A stretch of 10,065 bases of DNA, from positions 1 through 10,065 of the forward strand of contig DASQVO010000351.1 in the NCBI GenBank assembly GCA_035640715.1. The letters are read 5' to 3'. This document shows positions 1 to 5,758 of this stretch, piece by piece (the first letter of the stretch is position 1; the number at the start of each line of letters is the position of its first letter). The notes beneath the pieces were generated by a model. It did not search any database. It was not told the DNA's origin and saw nothing but the letters and a program-made list of their open reading frames with translations. The position numbers and the translations under genes are program-made. This DNA comes from DASQVO01 sp035640715. Lineage in GTDB: Bacteria > Actinomycetota > Actinomycetes > Streptosporangiales > Streptosporangiaceae.

Positions 1-120
1 ACGTCGAGCCAGCTGGAGCTGCTGCTAGGGCGCGATCTGCAGTTCATCCGCATCAACGGCACGGTGGTGGGGGCTGGCGTGGGCCTGGCCCTGCACGCCA
101 TCGCCCTAGCTCTGGCCTGA
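1..120 (+). CDS. DUF445 family membrane protein, C-terminal end only
   Basis: The reading frame is open from the window edge and ends in TGA at 118-120, giving the last 39 residues of a protein. It contains GRDLQFIRINGTVVG followed by a hydrophobic stretch (GAGVGLALHAIALALA) that ends the chain. This pattern, 'V/LGRDLQ-IRINGT-VG' followed by a terminal transmembrane helix, is the characteristic C-terminus of DUF445 (YjiN-like) inner-membrane proteins, whose function is not established. Everything upstream is outside the window, so length, start and operon position cannot be judged. An ATG overlaps the stop (TGATG at 118-122) but leads only to a 14-codon frame. The family call rests on remembered motif similarity over a short stretch. 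Confidence 0.72.
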   Translation, partial: TSSQLELLLGRDLQFIRINGTVVGAGVGLALHAIALALA

Positions 121-342
121 TGGTCGCGGCTCACCCCGACCGCACTCTTTGTTGGGCCGTCTGATTGACCGCTCCGGCAGCGGACCTCGCCCTGCTGGTC
201 GCCCGCACCGCCGCCGAGACGGCCCGCTGATCCCCGCAAGATGCTGCGTAACGAGGCCGCGCATGCCTCTCGACGAACCGGCGAGTGGCCGCATTGGACC
301 GCTGCCGGGCCGGACATGGTGTCCCTGGGGAATCGGCATCAG
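121..342. other. Intergenic stretch without a convincing gene
   Basis: These 222 bases lie between the DUF445 stop and the MarR stop. A 14-codon frame starts at the ATG at 120-122 and ends in TGA at 162-164. The same frame continues for 21 more codons (reading LTAPAADLALLVARTAAETAR) to a second TGA at 228-230. The second part has protein-like composition, so a decayed short gene is possible, but nothing identifies it. A small perfect hairpin, GGACA-TGG-TGTCC, lies at 312-324, just past the MarR stop. Confidence 0.4.
312..324 (-). terminator. Weak candidate hairpin terminator for the MarR gene
   Basis: A perfect 5-bp stem (GGACA/TGTCC) with a 3-base loop lies 18 bases beyond the MarR stop on the minus strand. 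There is no U-tract. Actinobacterial terminators often lack one, but the stem is short and could be chance. Confidence 0.25.
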
Positions 343-954
343 TCAAAGCGCCGGCCGATCACGTCGGTTGGCCGGGGCAGCGGCCTCGCTGGCGTGAGCC
401 TCGCTGGTACGAGCCTTGCGGGCACGAGCCTTGCGGCCGCCATCGTGCCCGGATTCCGTCCCGCCGGGTGCCGCCAGCGGCTCGTCCACCGGAACGGGTG
501 GCCACATGCTGTCGGGAACCTCGCCGGCCGCCTCGGCGAACGACCGGAACGCCGCTGCGACGGCCCGCTGCTCAGCCACCGGCAGCTTCGCCAGGATGTC
601 GGCGACGAGCACCCGCCTGCGGGCAGTCGCCTGATCCACCACCTGCCGCCCGGCCGCGGTCAGCGAGACCAGGACAGAGCGGCGGTCCGCCCGGGCACGG
701 TGCCGGCGGACCATCTGCTTGCGCACCAGCCGGTCGCTCATCCGCCCCGCCGTGGACGGCGCGACATCCAGCGCCGCCGCGAGATCAACCACCCGCTGCG
801 GGCCCCGCGACGCCAGCACCACCAGCGCCCGGTACTGCGCGATCGTCGTTTCCTCGGCCGCAGCGCCCAGCGAGCGTGTCGCCACCGCGACCAGCGTCCG
901 GCTCGCCGTCAGCACTGCGTCAACGACGGCCCCGTCTGCCTCCTGCTCGCTCAT
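343..954 (-). CDS. MarR family transcriptional regulator
   Basis: This is a 203-residue cytoplasmic DNA-binding protein with a MarR winged helix-turn-helix at about residues 35-105. Helices lead into APSTAGRMSDRLVRKQMV (about 65-82, recognition helix and following turn), then the wing with the family-typical charged segment RARADRRSVLVSLTAAGRQ (86-104). MarR dimers usually repress nearby or own promoters and release DNA on binding small aromatic or oxidising ligands; the ligand here is unknown. The core ends near residue 145. The remaining ~58 residues are a low-complexity Pro/Ala/Arg tail (KARARKARTSEAHASEA at 174-190) encoded by a 15-base tandem repeat, so the protein is longer than the usual 140-160 residues. 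The ATG at 952-954 is the natural start, although its ribosome binding site is poor. It stands alone, with a palindrome 17 bases upstream that fits autoregulation. Confidence 0.88.
   Translation of the reverse strand: MSEQEADGAVVDAVLTASRTLVAVATRSLGAAAEETTIAQYRALVVLASRGPQRVVDLAAALDVAPSTAGRMSDRLVRKQMVRRHRARADRRSVLVSLTAAGRQVVDQATARRRVLVADILAKLPVAEQRAVAAAFRSFAEAAGEVPDSMWPPVPVDEPLAAPGGTESGHDGGRKARARKARTSEAHASEAAAPANRRDRPAL
381..440. repeat. Four imperfect 15-base tandem repeats in the MarR C-terminal tail
   Basis: Four consecutive 15-base units start at 381, 396, 411 and 426. Units two to four begin with GAGCC on the plus strand (GAGCCTCGCTGGTAC, GAGCCTTGCGGGCAC, GAGCCTTGCGGCCGC). The unit is five codons, so copy changes keep the MarR frame and only alter the length of the Arg/Ala/Ser-rich tail. 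Confidence 0.75.
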
Positions 955-970
955 ATTTCCGCATCATCCT

Positions 971-991
971 ATATTTGCGTAATGCAACTAT
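971..991. promoter_or_regulatory. Candidate MarR operator
   Basis: The core TTGCGTAATGCAA (975-987) has 4-bp arms TTGC/GCAA, and the symmetry extends outward to ATA/TAT at 971-973 and 989-991 with one mismatch pair. TTGC-N5-GCAA is a half-site arrangement commonly seen for MarR-family repressors. It lies 17 bases upstream of the marR-like start codon, where a repressor would block its own promoter. The site was read directly from sequence; binding is inferred. Confidence 0.6.
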
Positions 992-1068
992 TCGGCGATG
1001 CTTCTATTGTCTTCCACTGTAAGGCGCAGGCAAAGTTGGCCGTGGTCATAGCATGGTCTGGCCTCCGC

Positions 1069-1806
1069 TCATGTGCTGAGCCTCATCACGAGGACCGGGT
1101 TACCGGACGGATGCGCCGAGCCGTGCGCTGGTTCTACTGTCATGGTGACGGCGGTGACACCGCCGATACCCTTGGCCATCATCGGGCCGATCACCCCGTC
1201 GGCGCTGGGATGGGCCACCGGCCCGGGACGCATGCCGCCCGCTTCTTTCATCCACACCTGGTACGCCTCGGATGAGGGAAGGGGAGTGAGCCCGGACGCG
1301 GCGATCATCATCGCGTCATGACGGCGGGAACTCATGATGGTGACGGTCCCGCCGGTGCTGACCCTGCCGACACTGGTGCGCAAGTCGCCGCTGGCCAGGA
1401 AATTCGAAACCGCCTCGTGCTGCTGGCGCATACTGGCGATCTCGTGATTCTCGCGTACCGCGATGACACCCAGCGCCACGCCGCAGGCCACCAGCGCCGC
1501 AGCCGCCCCCCAGCTGATGCGCCGCACCAGTCCCCCGCGCCGTCGTTCGCGGGCCAGGGCCAGGGAAGTGGCCAGCGGGGTCACCTGCCGTACCGTCCGT
1601 ACCTGCGCCATCACCCGATCGTGGAGTCCTGGCGGCGTCTGCGCACTCGCGGCGGCACCGAGCAGCGCGGCGGTGTCCCGCAGCTCGGCGACCTCCTGCC
1701 TGCAGGTTTCGCACTGCAAGAGGTGACGCTCGAACGTGACGCGCTCGGGCTCCGACAGTGCGTCGCATACGTATGCACCGGTCAGCGCGTGGGTATCAGC
1801 GGTCAT
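1069..1806 (-). CDS. rskA: RskA-like zinc anti-sigma factor
   Basis: This 245-residue single-pass membrane anti-sigma factor is the partner of the ECF sigma factor encoded just upstream. The cytoplasmic N-terminus has the zinc anti-sigma signature H28-x3-C32-x2-C35 (HLLQCETC) in the usual helical context. A single transmembrane helix lies at about 97-117 (WGAAAALVACGVALGVIAV), followed by an extracytoplasmic RskA C-terminal domain (about 120-245) with the family segment YQVWMKEAGGMRPGPV (182-197). Members hold the sigma factor at the membrane and release it through regulated proteolysis after a signal. In Mycobacterium the RskA-SigK pair responds to redox state; whether this one does is inference. 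Its ATG overlaps the sigma stop (ATGA at 1803-1806), so the two are translationally coupled. Length and domain order are normal. Confidence 0.9.
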   Translation of the reverse strand: MTADTHALTGAYVCDALSEPERVTFERHLLQCETCRQEVAELRDTAALLGAAASAQTPPGLHDRVMAQVRTVRQVTPLATSLALARERRRGGLVRRISWGAAAALVACGVALGVIAVRENHEIASMRQQHEAVSNFLASGDLRTSVGRVSTGGTVTIMSSRRHDAMMIAASGLTPLPSSEAYQVWMKEAGGMRPGPVAHPSADGVIGPMMAKGIGGVTAVTMTVEPAHGSAHPSGNPVLVMRLST

Positions 1807-2393
1807 CGGGTGACTCCGAGGCAGTCACGCAGCCGGATCAGGCCATCCCGCAGCCTCGTCTTGACGGTGCCGAGCGGCAGGTCAAGCAGCTCCGATACCT
1901 CACGGTAGGAATGGCCGCGATAGTACGCCAGCGTCACCGACTCGCGTTGCAGCGCGGTCAGGGTCTCCAGGCAGTGACGGACCCGCTCCCGGTCGAGGCG
2001 CGCCTCAACCTGCTCGGTAACCTCGTCAAAGGCGGTCGCAGTGTTCAGGCTGGCCGCGCGCGTCTCGCGATCGGCTGCTGCCTGCTCCGAGCGCACCCGG
2101 TCCACCGCGCGGCGGTGCGCCAGCGTCATCACCCAGGTCTGCGCGGGGCCGCGCTGCTGGTCGAACCGCGGAGCCATGCGCCAGATCTCGATCAGCACCT
2201 CCTGGGTGACCTCTTCCGCCTTCGCGCGGTTCCGCAGCACGCTCCGCACCAGGCCGTAGATGGGAGCGGAGACGCGCCGGTACACCGCCTCGAAGGCTTC
2301 GTGGTCTTCGCGTGCCACCCGCACCAGCAGCTGTTCGAGAGTGGGCGGCGCGTTCGCCGCCGCGGCGCCGCCGGCCGGGGGCTGGCCCCCCAT
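1803..2393 (-). CDS. sigK: ECF RNA polymerase sigma factor, SigK-like
   Basis: This is a 196-residue extracytoplasmic-function sigma factor. Region 2 spans about residues 18-95, including the core-binding/-10 segment RAKAEEVTQEVLIEIWRMA and the W-V-M-TLAHRRAVDRVR helix. Region 4 spans about 135-190, with LTALQRESVTLAYYRGHSY followed by the recognition helix YREVSELLDLPLGTVKTRLRDG. The frame is open far upstream through the repeat block, but that extension is repetitive and unlike any sigma N-terminus. I therefore place the start at the ATG at 2391-2393; an in-frame GTG at 2427-2429 is the alternative. It overlaps the RskA gene by four bases and is divergent from the molybdopterin oxidoreductase, an arrangement known for SigK-type modules. 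The likely targets are its own operon and that enzyme. The SigK subgroup assignment rests on the RskA partner and context, so the symbol is tentative. Confidence 0.88.
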   Translation of the reverse strand: MGGQPPAGGAAAANAPPTLEQLLVRVAREDHEAFEAVYRRVSAPIYGLVRSVLRNRAKAEEVTQEVLIEIWRMAPRFDQQRGPAQTWVMTLAHRRAVDRVRSEQAAADRETRAASLNTATAFDEVTEQVEARLDRERVRHCLETLTALQRESVTLAYYRGHSYREVSELLDLPLGTVKTRLRDGLIRLRDCLGVTR

Positions 2394-2465
2394 TACGGCG
2401 TCCCGCTCTCCCCGTTCTCCCACGGCATCGGTGTGGTCCACATACGAAGTTCGTAGCACGCCCGC

Positions 2466-2492
2466 TCGCGGATTGCCACCTGGCGAGAATGG
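2466..2492 (-). promoter_or_regulatory. Candidate SigK-type promoter for the sigma/anti-sigma operon
   Basis: On the minus strand, CCATTC (2492-2487) is followed after exactly 15 bases by CCGCGA (2471-2466). The mycobacterial SigK consensus is CCATCC, 15-16 bases, CCGAAT, so the -35 matches 5 of 6 and the -10 matches 3 of 6. The position, about 72 bases before the sigma start, suits an autoregulated promoter. The match is partial and could be chance. Confidence 0.3.
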
Positions 2493-2540
2493 ACCAATAC
2501 GCATGCGCAGCGGGAACGAACTACCTGCGTGAGTGAGCTG

Positions 2541-2743
2541 GAGAGGCGCGGTGCCGCCTGGACTGAGGAGCCGGATACGAGCGAGCCGCAGGGGCGCGGC
2601 GTCGCCTGGACTGAGGAGCGAGGAACGAGCGACGAGGGAAGGCGACGCATTAAAGCGCCCCGGAGACGAGCGGAGAGGCAGCGCACGAGCGACGAAGGAA
2701 GGCGGCGCCGCACAGCGCCCCGGAGGCGAGCGGGAGACAGGGC
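2541..2743. repeat. Degenerate direct-repeat block between the divergent sigma and oxidoreductase genes
   Basis: Two kinds of direct repeat lie side by side. The first pair has a 48-base offset: CGCCTGGACTGAGGAG occurs at 2555-2570 and 2603-2618, each preceded by GGCGCGG. The second pair has a 60-base offset: ACGAGCGACGAGGGAAGGCG (2625) recurs as ACGAGCGACGAAGGAAGGCG (2685), and AGCGCCCCGGAGACGAGCGG (2654) recurs with few changes at 2714. All units share the ACGAGCGA-type motif. The block lacks stops in several frames, which creates long spurious ORFs on both strands. The last unit carries the GGGAG ribosome binding site (2732-2736) of the oxidoreductase gene. Confidence 0.8.
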
Positions 2744-4363
2744 GTGAGCAGAGCAGACACGGCCCGGCGCGACAGGCCCGCGCGCACTCGCGGCACCGGC
2801 CGGTTCGCAGCGAGCGCCGTGATCGGCATCCTGGCAGTCGGCGCGGCACTGGCCGCGGCGGAGGTGCCCGCGTACTTCACCGGTCAGGCCACGGCGCCGG
2901 TGGACGCTGTCGGTTCGGCGGTCATCAGCCTGACGCCCGCCAGCGTGAAAGAGTTCATGATCGCCCATGTCGGCACGAACGACAAGCCGCTGCTGATCAT
3001 CGGCGTGCTGGTCGTGCTCGTGCTCCTCGCCATCGCGGCCGGCCGCCTGGCGCTGCGTAGCCTGAGAGGCGGCATCACCCTCGTCGTGATCATCGGCGTG
3101 GTGGGCGCGATTGCTGCTGTTACCCGGCCGGGCAGCGGAGCATTGTCGCTGCTGCCTTCAATTGTCGGCACAGTCGCGGCCATCTCGGTGATGGACTGGC
3201 TGGTGGGGCTGTACCAGCGCGATAGCAGCGCCCAGCCGGTCCCCGGCGGGGCGCCCGCCCAGGCAGGGCCCGGCCAGACAGGGCCCGGCCAGACAGGGCA
3301 GAGCCGTCGCAGGTTCCTGATCGCGAGCGCCGGAACGGCCGCCTCGGCTGCGCTGGTGGGATTGGGCGCCGGGAAGCTGGCCAGCGAAAAATACGCGGTC
3401 ACCACGGCGCGCAGCGCCGTCCGGATTCCCCGTCCCGCACAGCTGGCGGCAACACCGGCGGGGCTCCATCCGGACGTACCCGGGCTCAGCCCGTTCTTCA
3501 CACCCAACAGCTCTTTCTACCGGGTCGATACCGCGCTGGCGCTACCGCAGGTGGACCCTTCCGCGTGGACCCTGCGGATCACCGGGATGGTCGACCACCC
3601 GGTCGAGATCAGCTATGACCAGCTGCTCCGCAGAACGCTCGAAGAACACGACATGACACTGTCGTGCGTGTCGAACCCCGTCGGCGGGCCCTATGTCGGC
3701 AATGCACGGTGGGTCGGCACGCTGCTGGCGCCGCTGCTGCGCGAGGCTGGCGTGCGTTCCGGAGCTAACCAGTTGCTGGCCACCTCGGCTGACGGGATGA
3801 CGGTCGGCACGCCGCTGGAGTCGGTGCTGGATGGGCGCGCGGCCCTGCTCGCCGTCGCGATGAACGGCCAGCCGCTTCCGGTCCAGCACGGCTTCCCCTG
3901 CCGCGTACTCGTGCCCGGTTTCTACGGCTACTCCTCGGCCTGCAAGTGGGTCACCGAGCTCATGGTGACCACCTACCAGGCCCGAGCCGCGTACTGGGTC
4001 CAGCAGGGCTACGCACAGATCGGCACGATGAAGATCGCATCGCGCATCGACGTGCCGGGTTCCTCCGCGCGCGTGGCCGCGGGGACGGTCAAGGTCGCTG
4101 GCATCGCGTGGGCCACCCACCGCGGTATCGAGGCCGTCGAGGTGCGCGTCGACAATGGCGCCTGGCAACAGGCCAGCATCGCCGCCCAGGACACCCCCGA
4201 CACCTGGCGGCAGTGGACCTACGACTGGCAGGCCCAGCCGGGCAACCACACCCTCCAGGTCCGCGCCGTCGACGATAGCGGCCTCGTACAGACGGGAGCG
4301 CAGGAGCAGCCATTCCCCTCCGGCGCCACCGGCTACCACACCATCTCCGTCACCGTCGCCTGA
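2744..4363 (+). CDS. Membrane-anchored molybdopterin-dependent oxidoreductase (sulfite-oxidase fold)
   Basis: The 539-residue protein has an N-terminal membrane part of about four helices (residues ~21-41, 82-105, 109-126, 133-157). A Gly/Pro/Gln linker follows (about 167-186), then a twin-arginine-like segment SRRRFLIASAG (187-197) with a fifth hydrophobic helix. The sulfite-oxidase-type Moco domain covers about 245-430, with the probable molybdenum ligand Cys308 in LSCVSNPVGG and the conserved GFPCRVLVPGFYGYSSACKW (383-402). An Ig-like Moco-oxidoreductase dimerisation domain occupies about 440-539. The catalytic part should face outside the membrane; electrons probably pass through the membrane domain or a partner. 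The substrate is unknown, and sulfite or a methionine-sulfoxide-like substrate cannot be distinguished. The GTG start at 2744 has GGGAG with 7-base spacing. Divergence from the sigma/RskA pair suggests it belongs to that regulon. Confidence 0.88.
   Translation: MSRADTARRDRPARTRGTGRFAASAVIGILAVGAALAAAEVPAYFTGQATAPVDAVGSAVISLTPASVKEFMIAHVGTNDKPLLIIGVLVVLVLLAIAAGRLALRSLRGGITLVVIIGVVGAIAAVTRPGSGALSLLPSIVGTVAAISVMDWLVGLYQRDSSAQPVPGGAPAQAGPGQTGPGQTGQSRRRFLIASAGTAASAALVGLGAGKLASEKYAVTTARSAVRIPRPAQLAATPAGLHPDVPGLSPFFTPNSSFYRVDTALALPQVDPSAWTLRITGMVDHPVEISYDQLLRRTLEEHDMTLSCVSNPVGGPYVGNARWVGTLLAPLLREAGVRSGANQLLATSADGMTVGTPLESVLDGRAALLAVAMNGQPLPVQHGFPCRVLVPGFYGYSSACKWVTELMVTTYQARAAYWVQQGYAQIGTMKIASRIDVPGSSARVAAGTVKVAGIAWATHRGIEAVEVRVDNGAWQQASIAAQDTPDTWRQWTYDWQAQPGNHTLQVRAVDDSGLVQTGAQEQPFPSGATGYHTISVTVA
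3264..3299 (+). repeat. 15-base tandem repeat in the oxidoreductase linker
   Basis: CAGGGCCCGGCCAGA occurs at 3264-3278 and 3279-3293, followed by a partial third copy (3294-3299). Each unit is five codons, so the repeat lengthens a Gly/Pro/Gln/Thr linker between the N-terminal membrane helices and the twin-arginine-like segment without shifting the frame. Confidence 0.8.
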
Positions 4364-4389
4364 GCGAAGGCGCAGCCCACCGGTGCTCA

Positions 4390-4408
4390 CCTGGGCAGGG
4401 CGCCCGGG
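4390..4408. terminator. Possible terminator between the convergent oxidoreductase and SorC genes
   Basis: A 7-bp stem (CCTGGGC with GCCCGGG, one G-T pair) with a 5-base loop lies 27 bases after the oxidoreductase stop and before the convergent SorC stop. It has no T-tract. The location is right, but the stem is ordinary for DNA this rich in G and C. Confidence 0.35.
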
Positions 4409-4434
4409 CAGGACCGGAACGTGACCGCGGCCAG

Positions 4435-5442
4435 TCAGCTAACCGCGGCGCTTCTGGCCTCTTCGAGCAGGGCGCGGGCGAGGCTTGTATGAGTGACCAG
4501 CCCATCGACGACCTTCCCCAGGAGAACGGCCAGGACCGCCGAGCTCTTGGCCGCACCGTAGGCGACGGCGAGCACGGTCGGGATGCGCGCGAGCACCGGT
4601 CCCGGCGTCACGATCATCCGGGCATCCAGCGGCGTCGCGACAGGTATGCCGCGCCTGTCAAAGAATGCCCCGCCCATGTCAGTATGCACACCGATGTCAG
4701 CCATGGCATCTCGTTCAGCAGGCGTTATCGAGTCGTAGATCGTCGACAGGCCGGGAGCCCACGCGCCGATGCTGGCCATCGCGATCGTCACGGACGGCAC
4801 GAGGGCGAACGCGTCCGCGACGTCCGGCTGGCGCCGGATGACCGCCGCGGTTTCGGTGTCCGCGACGATCATCGGCGCATAGAAGACGTGTGCGCGCCCG
4901 CCGCCGACTCTGGCCACGCCGCGGACCAGGTCGAGGAGATCGCTGCCGTCGGGCTGCGGCACCGCCCCGGTGAGCTGGACAATCGGGCACGGCGGGAACC
5001 TGGTCAGCGTGGCGGTGAGCCCGCTCAGGGAGCGGGCCCAGGCCATTCCGAGGACATCATCCGGCGTGATGATGTCCATGAGTGCCTGGCCTGCCGCCTC
5101 GCCGAGCCGGCGCCTGAGAGCGGGCTCGTCATCATCTGGAACGCTGAAGACGAAGGCGTGCTTGAGCCCGAATACCGAGCACAGTTCGGCCGACAGGCCG
5201 GCATCCAGGTTGCCGCCCGGCAGTCCGATCTCGATTCGCACCATGCCGCTCTCGCGGGCCGCCTCAAGTAGCCGGGCGACGCGGAAACGGCTGATGCCGA
5301 GGCGGTCGGCGATCTCTACCTTGGAGGCGCCCTCGAGGTAGTACTGCCGTGCGACCTGTGCGGCGAGGACGACCTCGGATGGCCGGTCGACAGAGAGTCC
5401 AGGCATGTGGCGCCCCATTCCCGATTTGCAGCTGCTGCTCAT
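4435..5442 (-). CDS. SorC/DeoR-type sugar-binding transcriptional regulator
   Basis: A 335-residue cytoplasmic regulator. The N-terminal helix-turn-helix (residues ~28-68) reads ARQYYLEGASKVEIADRL and then GISRFRVARLLEAARESG, the standard opening of SorC-family proteins. The rest (about 72-330) is the phosphosugar-isomerase-like effector domain, ending in the typical GLVTHTSLARALLEEA. Members bind phosphorylated sugars or polyols and control the adjacent uptake and catabolism genes. I chose the ATG at 5440-5442, which has AGGTG five bases upstream. A GTG at 5484 and an ATG at 5406 are alternatives, and the 5406 start would still include the whole helix-turn-helix. The gene is intact and divergent from fragments of a sugar permease and a polyol dehydrogenase, so its original targets appear dead. 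Two palindromic sites sharing TGAGCAC half-sites lie upstream. Confidence 0.88.
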   Translation of the reverse strand: MSSSCKSGMGRHMPGLSVDRPSEVVLAAQVARQYYLEGASKVEIADRLGISRFRVARLLEAARESGMVRIEIGLPGGNLDAGLSAELCSVFGLKHAFVFSVPDDDEPALRRRLGEAAGQALMDIITPDDVLGMAWARSLSGLTATLTRFPPCPIVQLTGAVPQPDGSDLLDLVRGVARVGGGRAHVFYAPMIVADTETAAVIRRQPDVADAFALVPSVTIAMASIGAWAPGLSTIYDSITPAERDAMADIGVHTDMGGAFFDRRGIPVATPLDARMIVTPGPVLARIPTVLAVAYGAAKSSAVLAVLLGKVVDGLVTHTSLARALLEEARSAAVS

Positions 5443-5460
5443 TTGAGCACCTAGATCACA
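5436..5460. promoter_or_regulatory. Secondary SorC operator candidate over the regulator's own start codon
   Basis: TGCTCA-TT-TGAGCA (5436-5449) is a perfect 6-bp inverted repeat that spans the chosen ATG. Its right half also begins a degenerate copy of the main operator at 5444-5460: TGAGCAC, 3 bases, then GATCACA, matching GTGCTCA at 4 of 7 positions with the same 3-base spacing. The centre lies 71 bases from the main site, roughly seven helical turns, so tetramer bridging or looping is possible. Binding is inferred. Confidence 0.5.
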
Positions 5461-5509
5461 TTTTTGCAGAGGACCTTGACGCACTCAATCAGGCAGGCAG
5501 CGTGTAGAG

Positions 5510-5536
5510 GCATATGAGCACATAGTGCTCATATGC
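5510..5536. promoter_or_regulatory. Primary operator of the SorC-type regulator (27-base palindrome)
   Basis: This is a perfect inverted repeat: the left arm GCATATGAGCAC is followed by a 3-base centre ATA and the exact 12-base reverse complement. It lies 68 bases upstream of the regulator start and directly abuts the permease/dehydrogenase remnants. Its TGAGCAC half-site recurs upstream of the regulator. It is the natural binding site for the adjacent SorC protein. A perfect 12-bp match does not arise easily by chance, and its A/T-rich arms stand out from the surroundings. Confidence 0.78.
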
Positions 5537-5758
5537 GCATCATTCCGGGACGTCTTCCTGTCCACGAAGATGCTGCCGCCCGTCGCCGCGCTGCTACCGC
5601 TCAACCTGTTCGCCAAGCGCGTGGGACTGCTCGACAACATCTGGCTGCTCATCGTGCTCTACACCTCGATGAACCTGCCGATCGCGGTCTGGATGATGCG
5701 CTCGTTCCTCAACGAGATCCCCAAGGCCCTCCCGGAGGCGGCATCGCCGGGGTGGTAG
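5525..5758 (+). pseudogene. Internal fragment of a MalG-type sugar ABC transporter permease
   Basis: About 65 residues (from roughly 5543 to 5742) match the middle of carbohydrate ABC permeases of the MalG/binding-protein-dependent type. FLSTKMLPPVAALLPLNLFAKRVGLLDN leads into a hydrophobic helix, then the loop MRSFLNEIPKALPEAA, which is the start of the EAA motif that contacts the ATPase. The expected continuation (EAA-x-x-DG) is replaced by SPGW and a stop. The intact family is about 270-300 residues with six helices, so both ends are missing. The only in-frame start (GTG 5525) lies inside the palindrome arm and has no ribosome binding site. It would have imported a sugar or polyol together with lost partner genes. 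The left edge lies within a few bases of the operator and the right edge runs into the dehydrogenase fragment. Confidence 0.8.

Noticed and set aside
241..1275. 344-codon plus-strand open frame across the MarR gene
   Set aside because: It is a shadow of the MarR and RskA genes in high-GC DNA; its Arg/His/Pro-rich translation has no domain and no ribosome binding site.
2541..2743. CRISPR-like array
   Set aside because: The repeats are contiguous and degenerate, with two different periods, no unique spacers and no cas genes.
2393..2968. 191-codon and longer minus-strand frames extending upstream of the sigma gene
   Set aside because: They run through the repeat block and into the oxidoreductase gene; the repeats simply lack stops in these frames. 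Only the ECF part from 2393 is protein-like.
2533..3060. 175-codon plus-strand frame starting in the repeat block
   Set aside because: It is in a different frame from the oxidoreductase, is Arg/Gly-rich from the repeats, and overlaps a gene with a clear start and ribosome binding site at 2744.
3542..4390. 282-codon minus-strand open frame
   Set aside because: Antisense shadow of the Moco domain; His/Gly/Val-rich composition with no recognisable motif.
4425..4448. CCGCGG inverted pair around the SorC stop as a terminator
   Set aside because: Each CCGCGG is self-complementary and common in such DNA; the 12-base loop and short stem are not convincing.
4489..5271. 260-codon plus-strand open frame
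   Set aside because: Antisense shadow of the SorC regulator; Arg/Asp/His-rich composition.
5510..5536. Insertion-sequence inverted repeat or Xer/dif-like site
   Set aside because: No transposase or recombinase is nearby, there is no target duplication, and the half-site recurs upstream of the SorC gene, which favours an operator.
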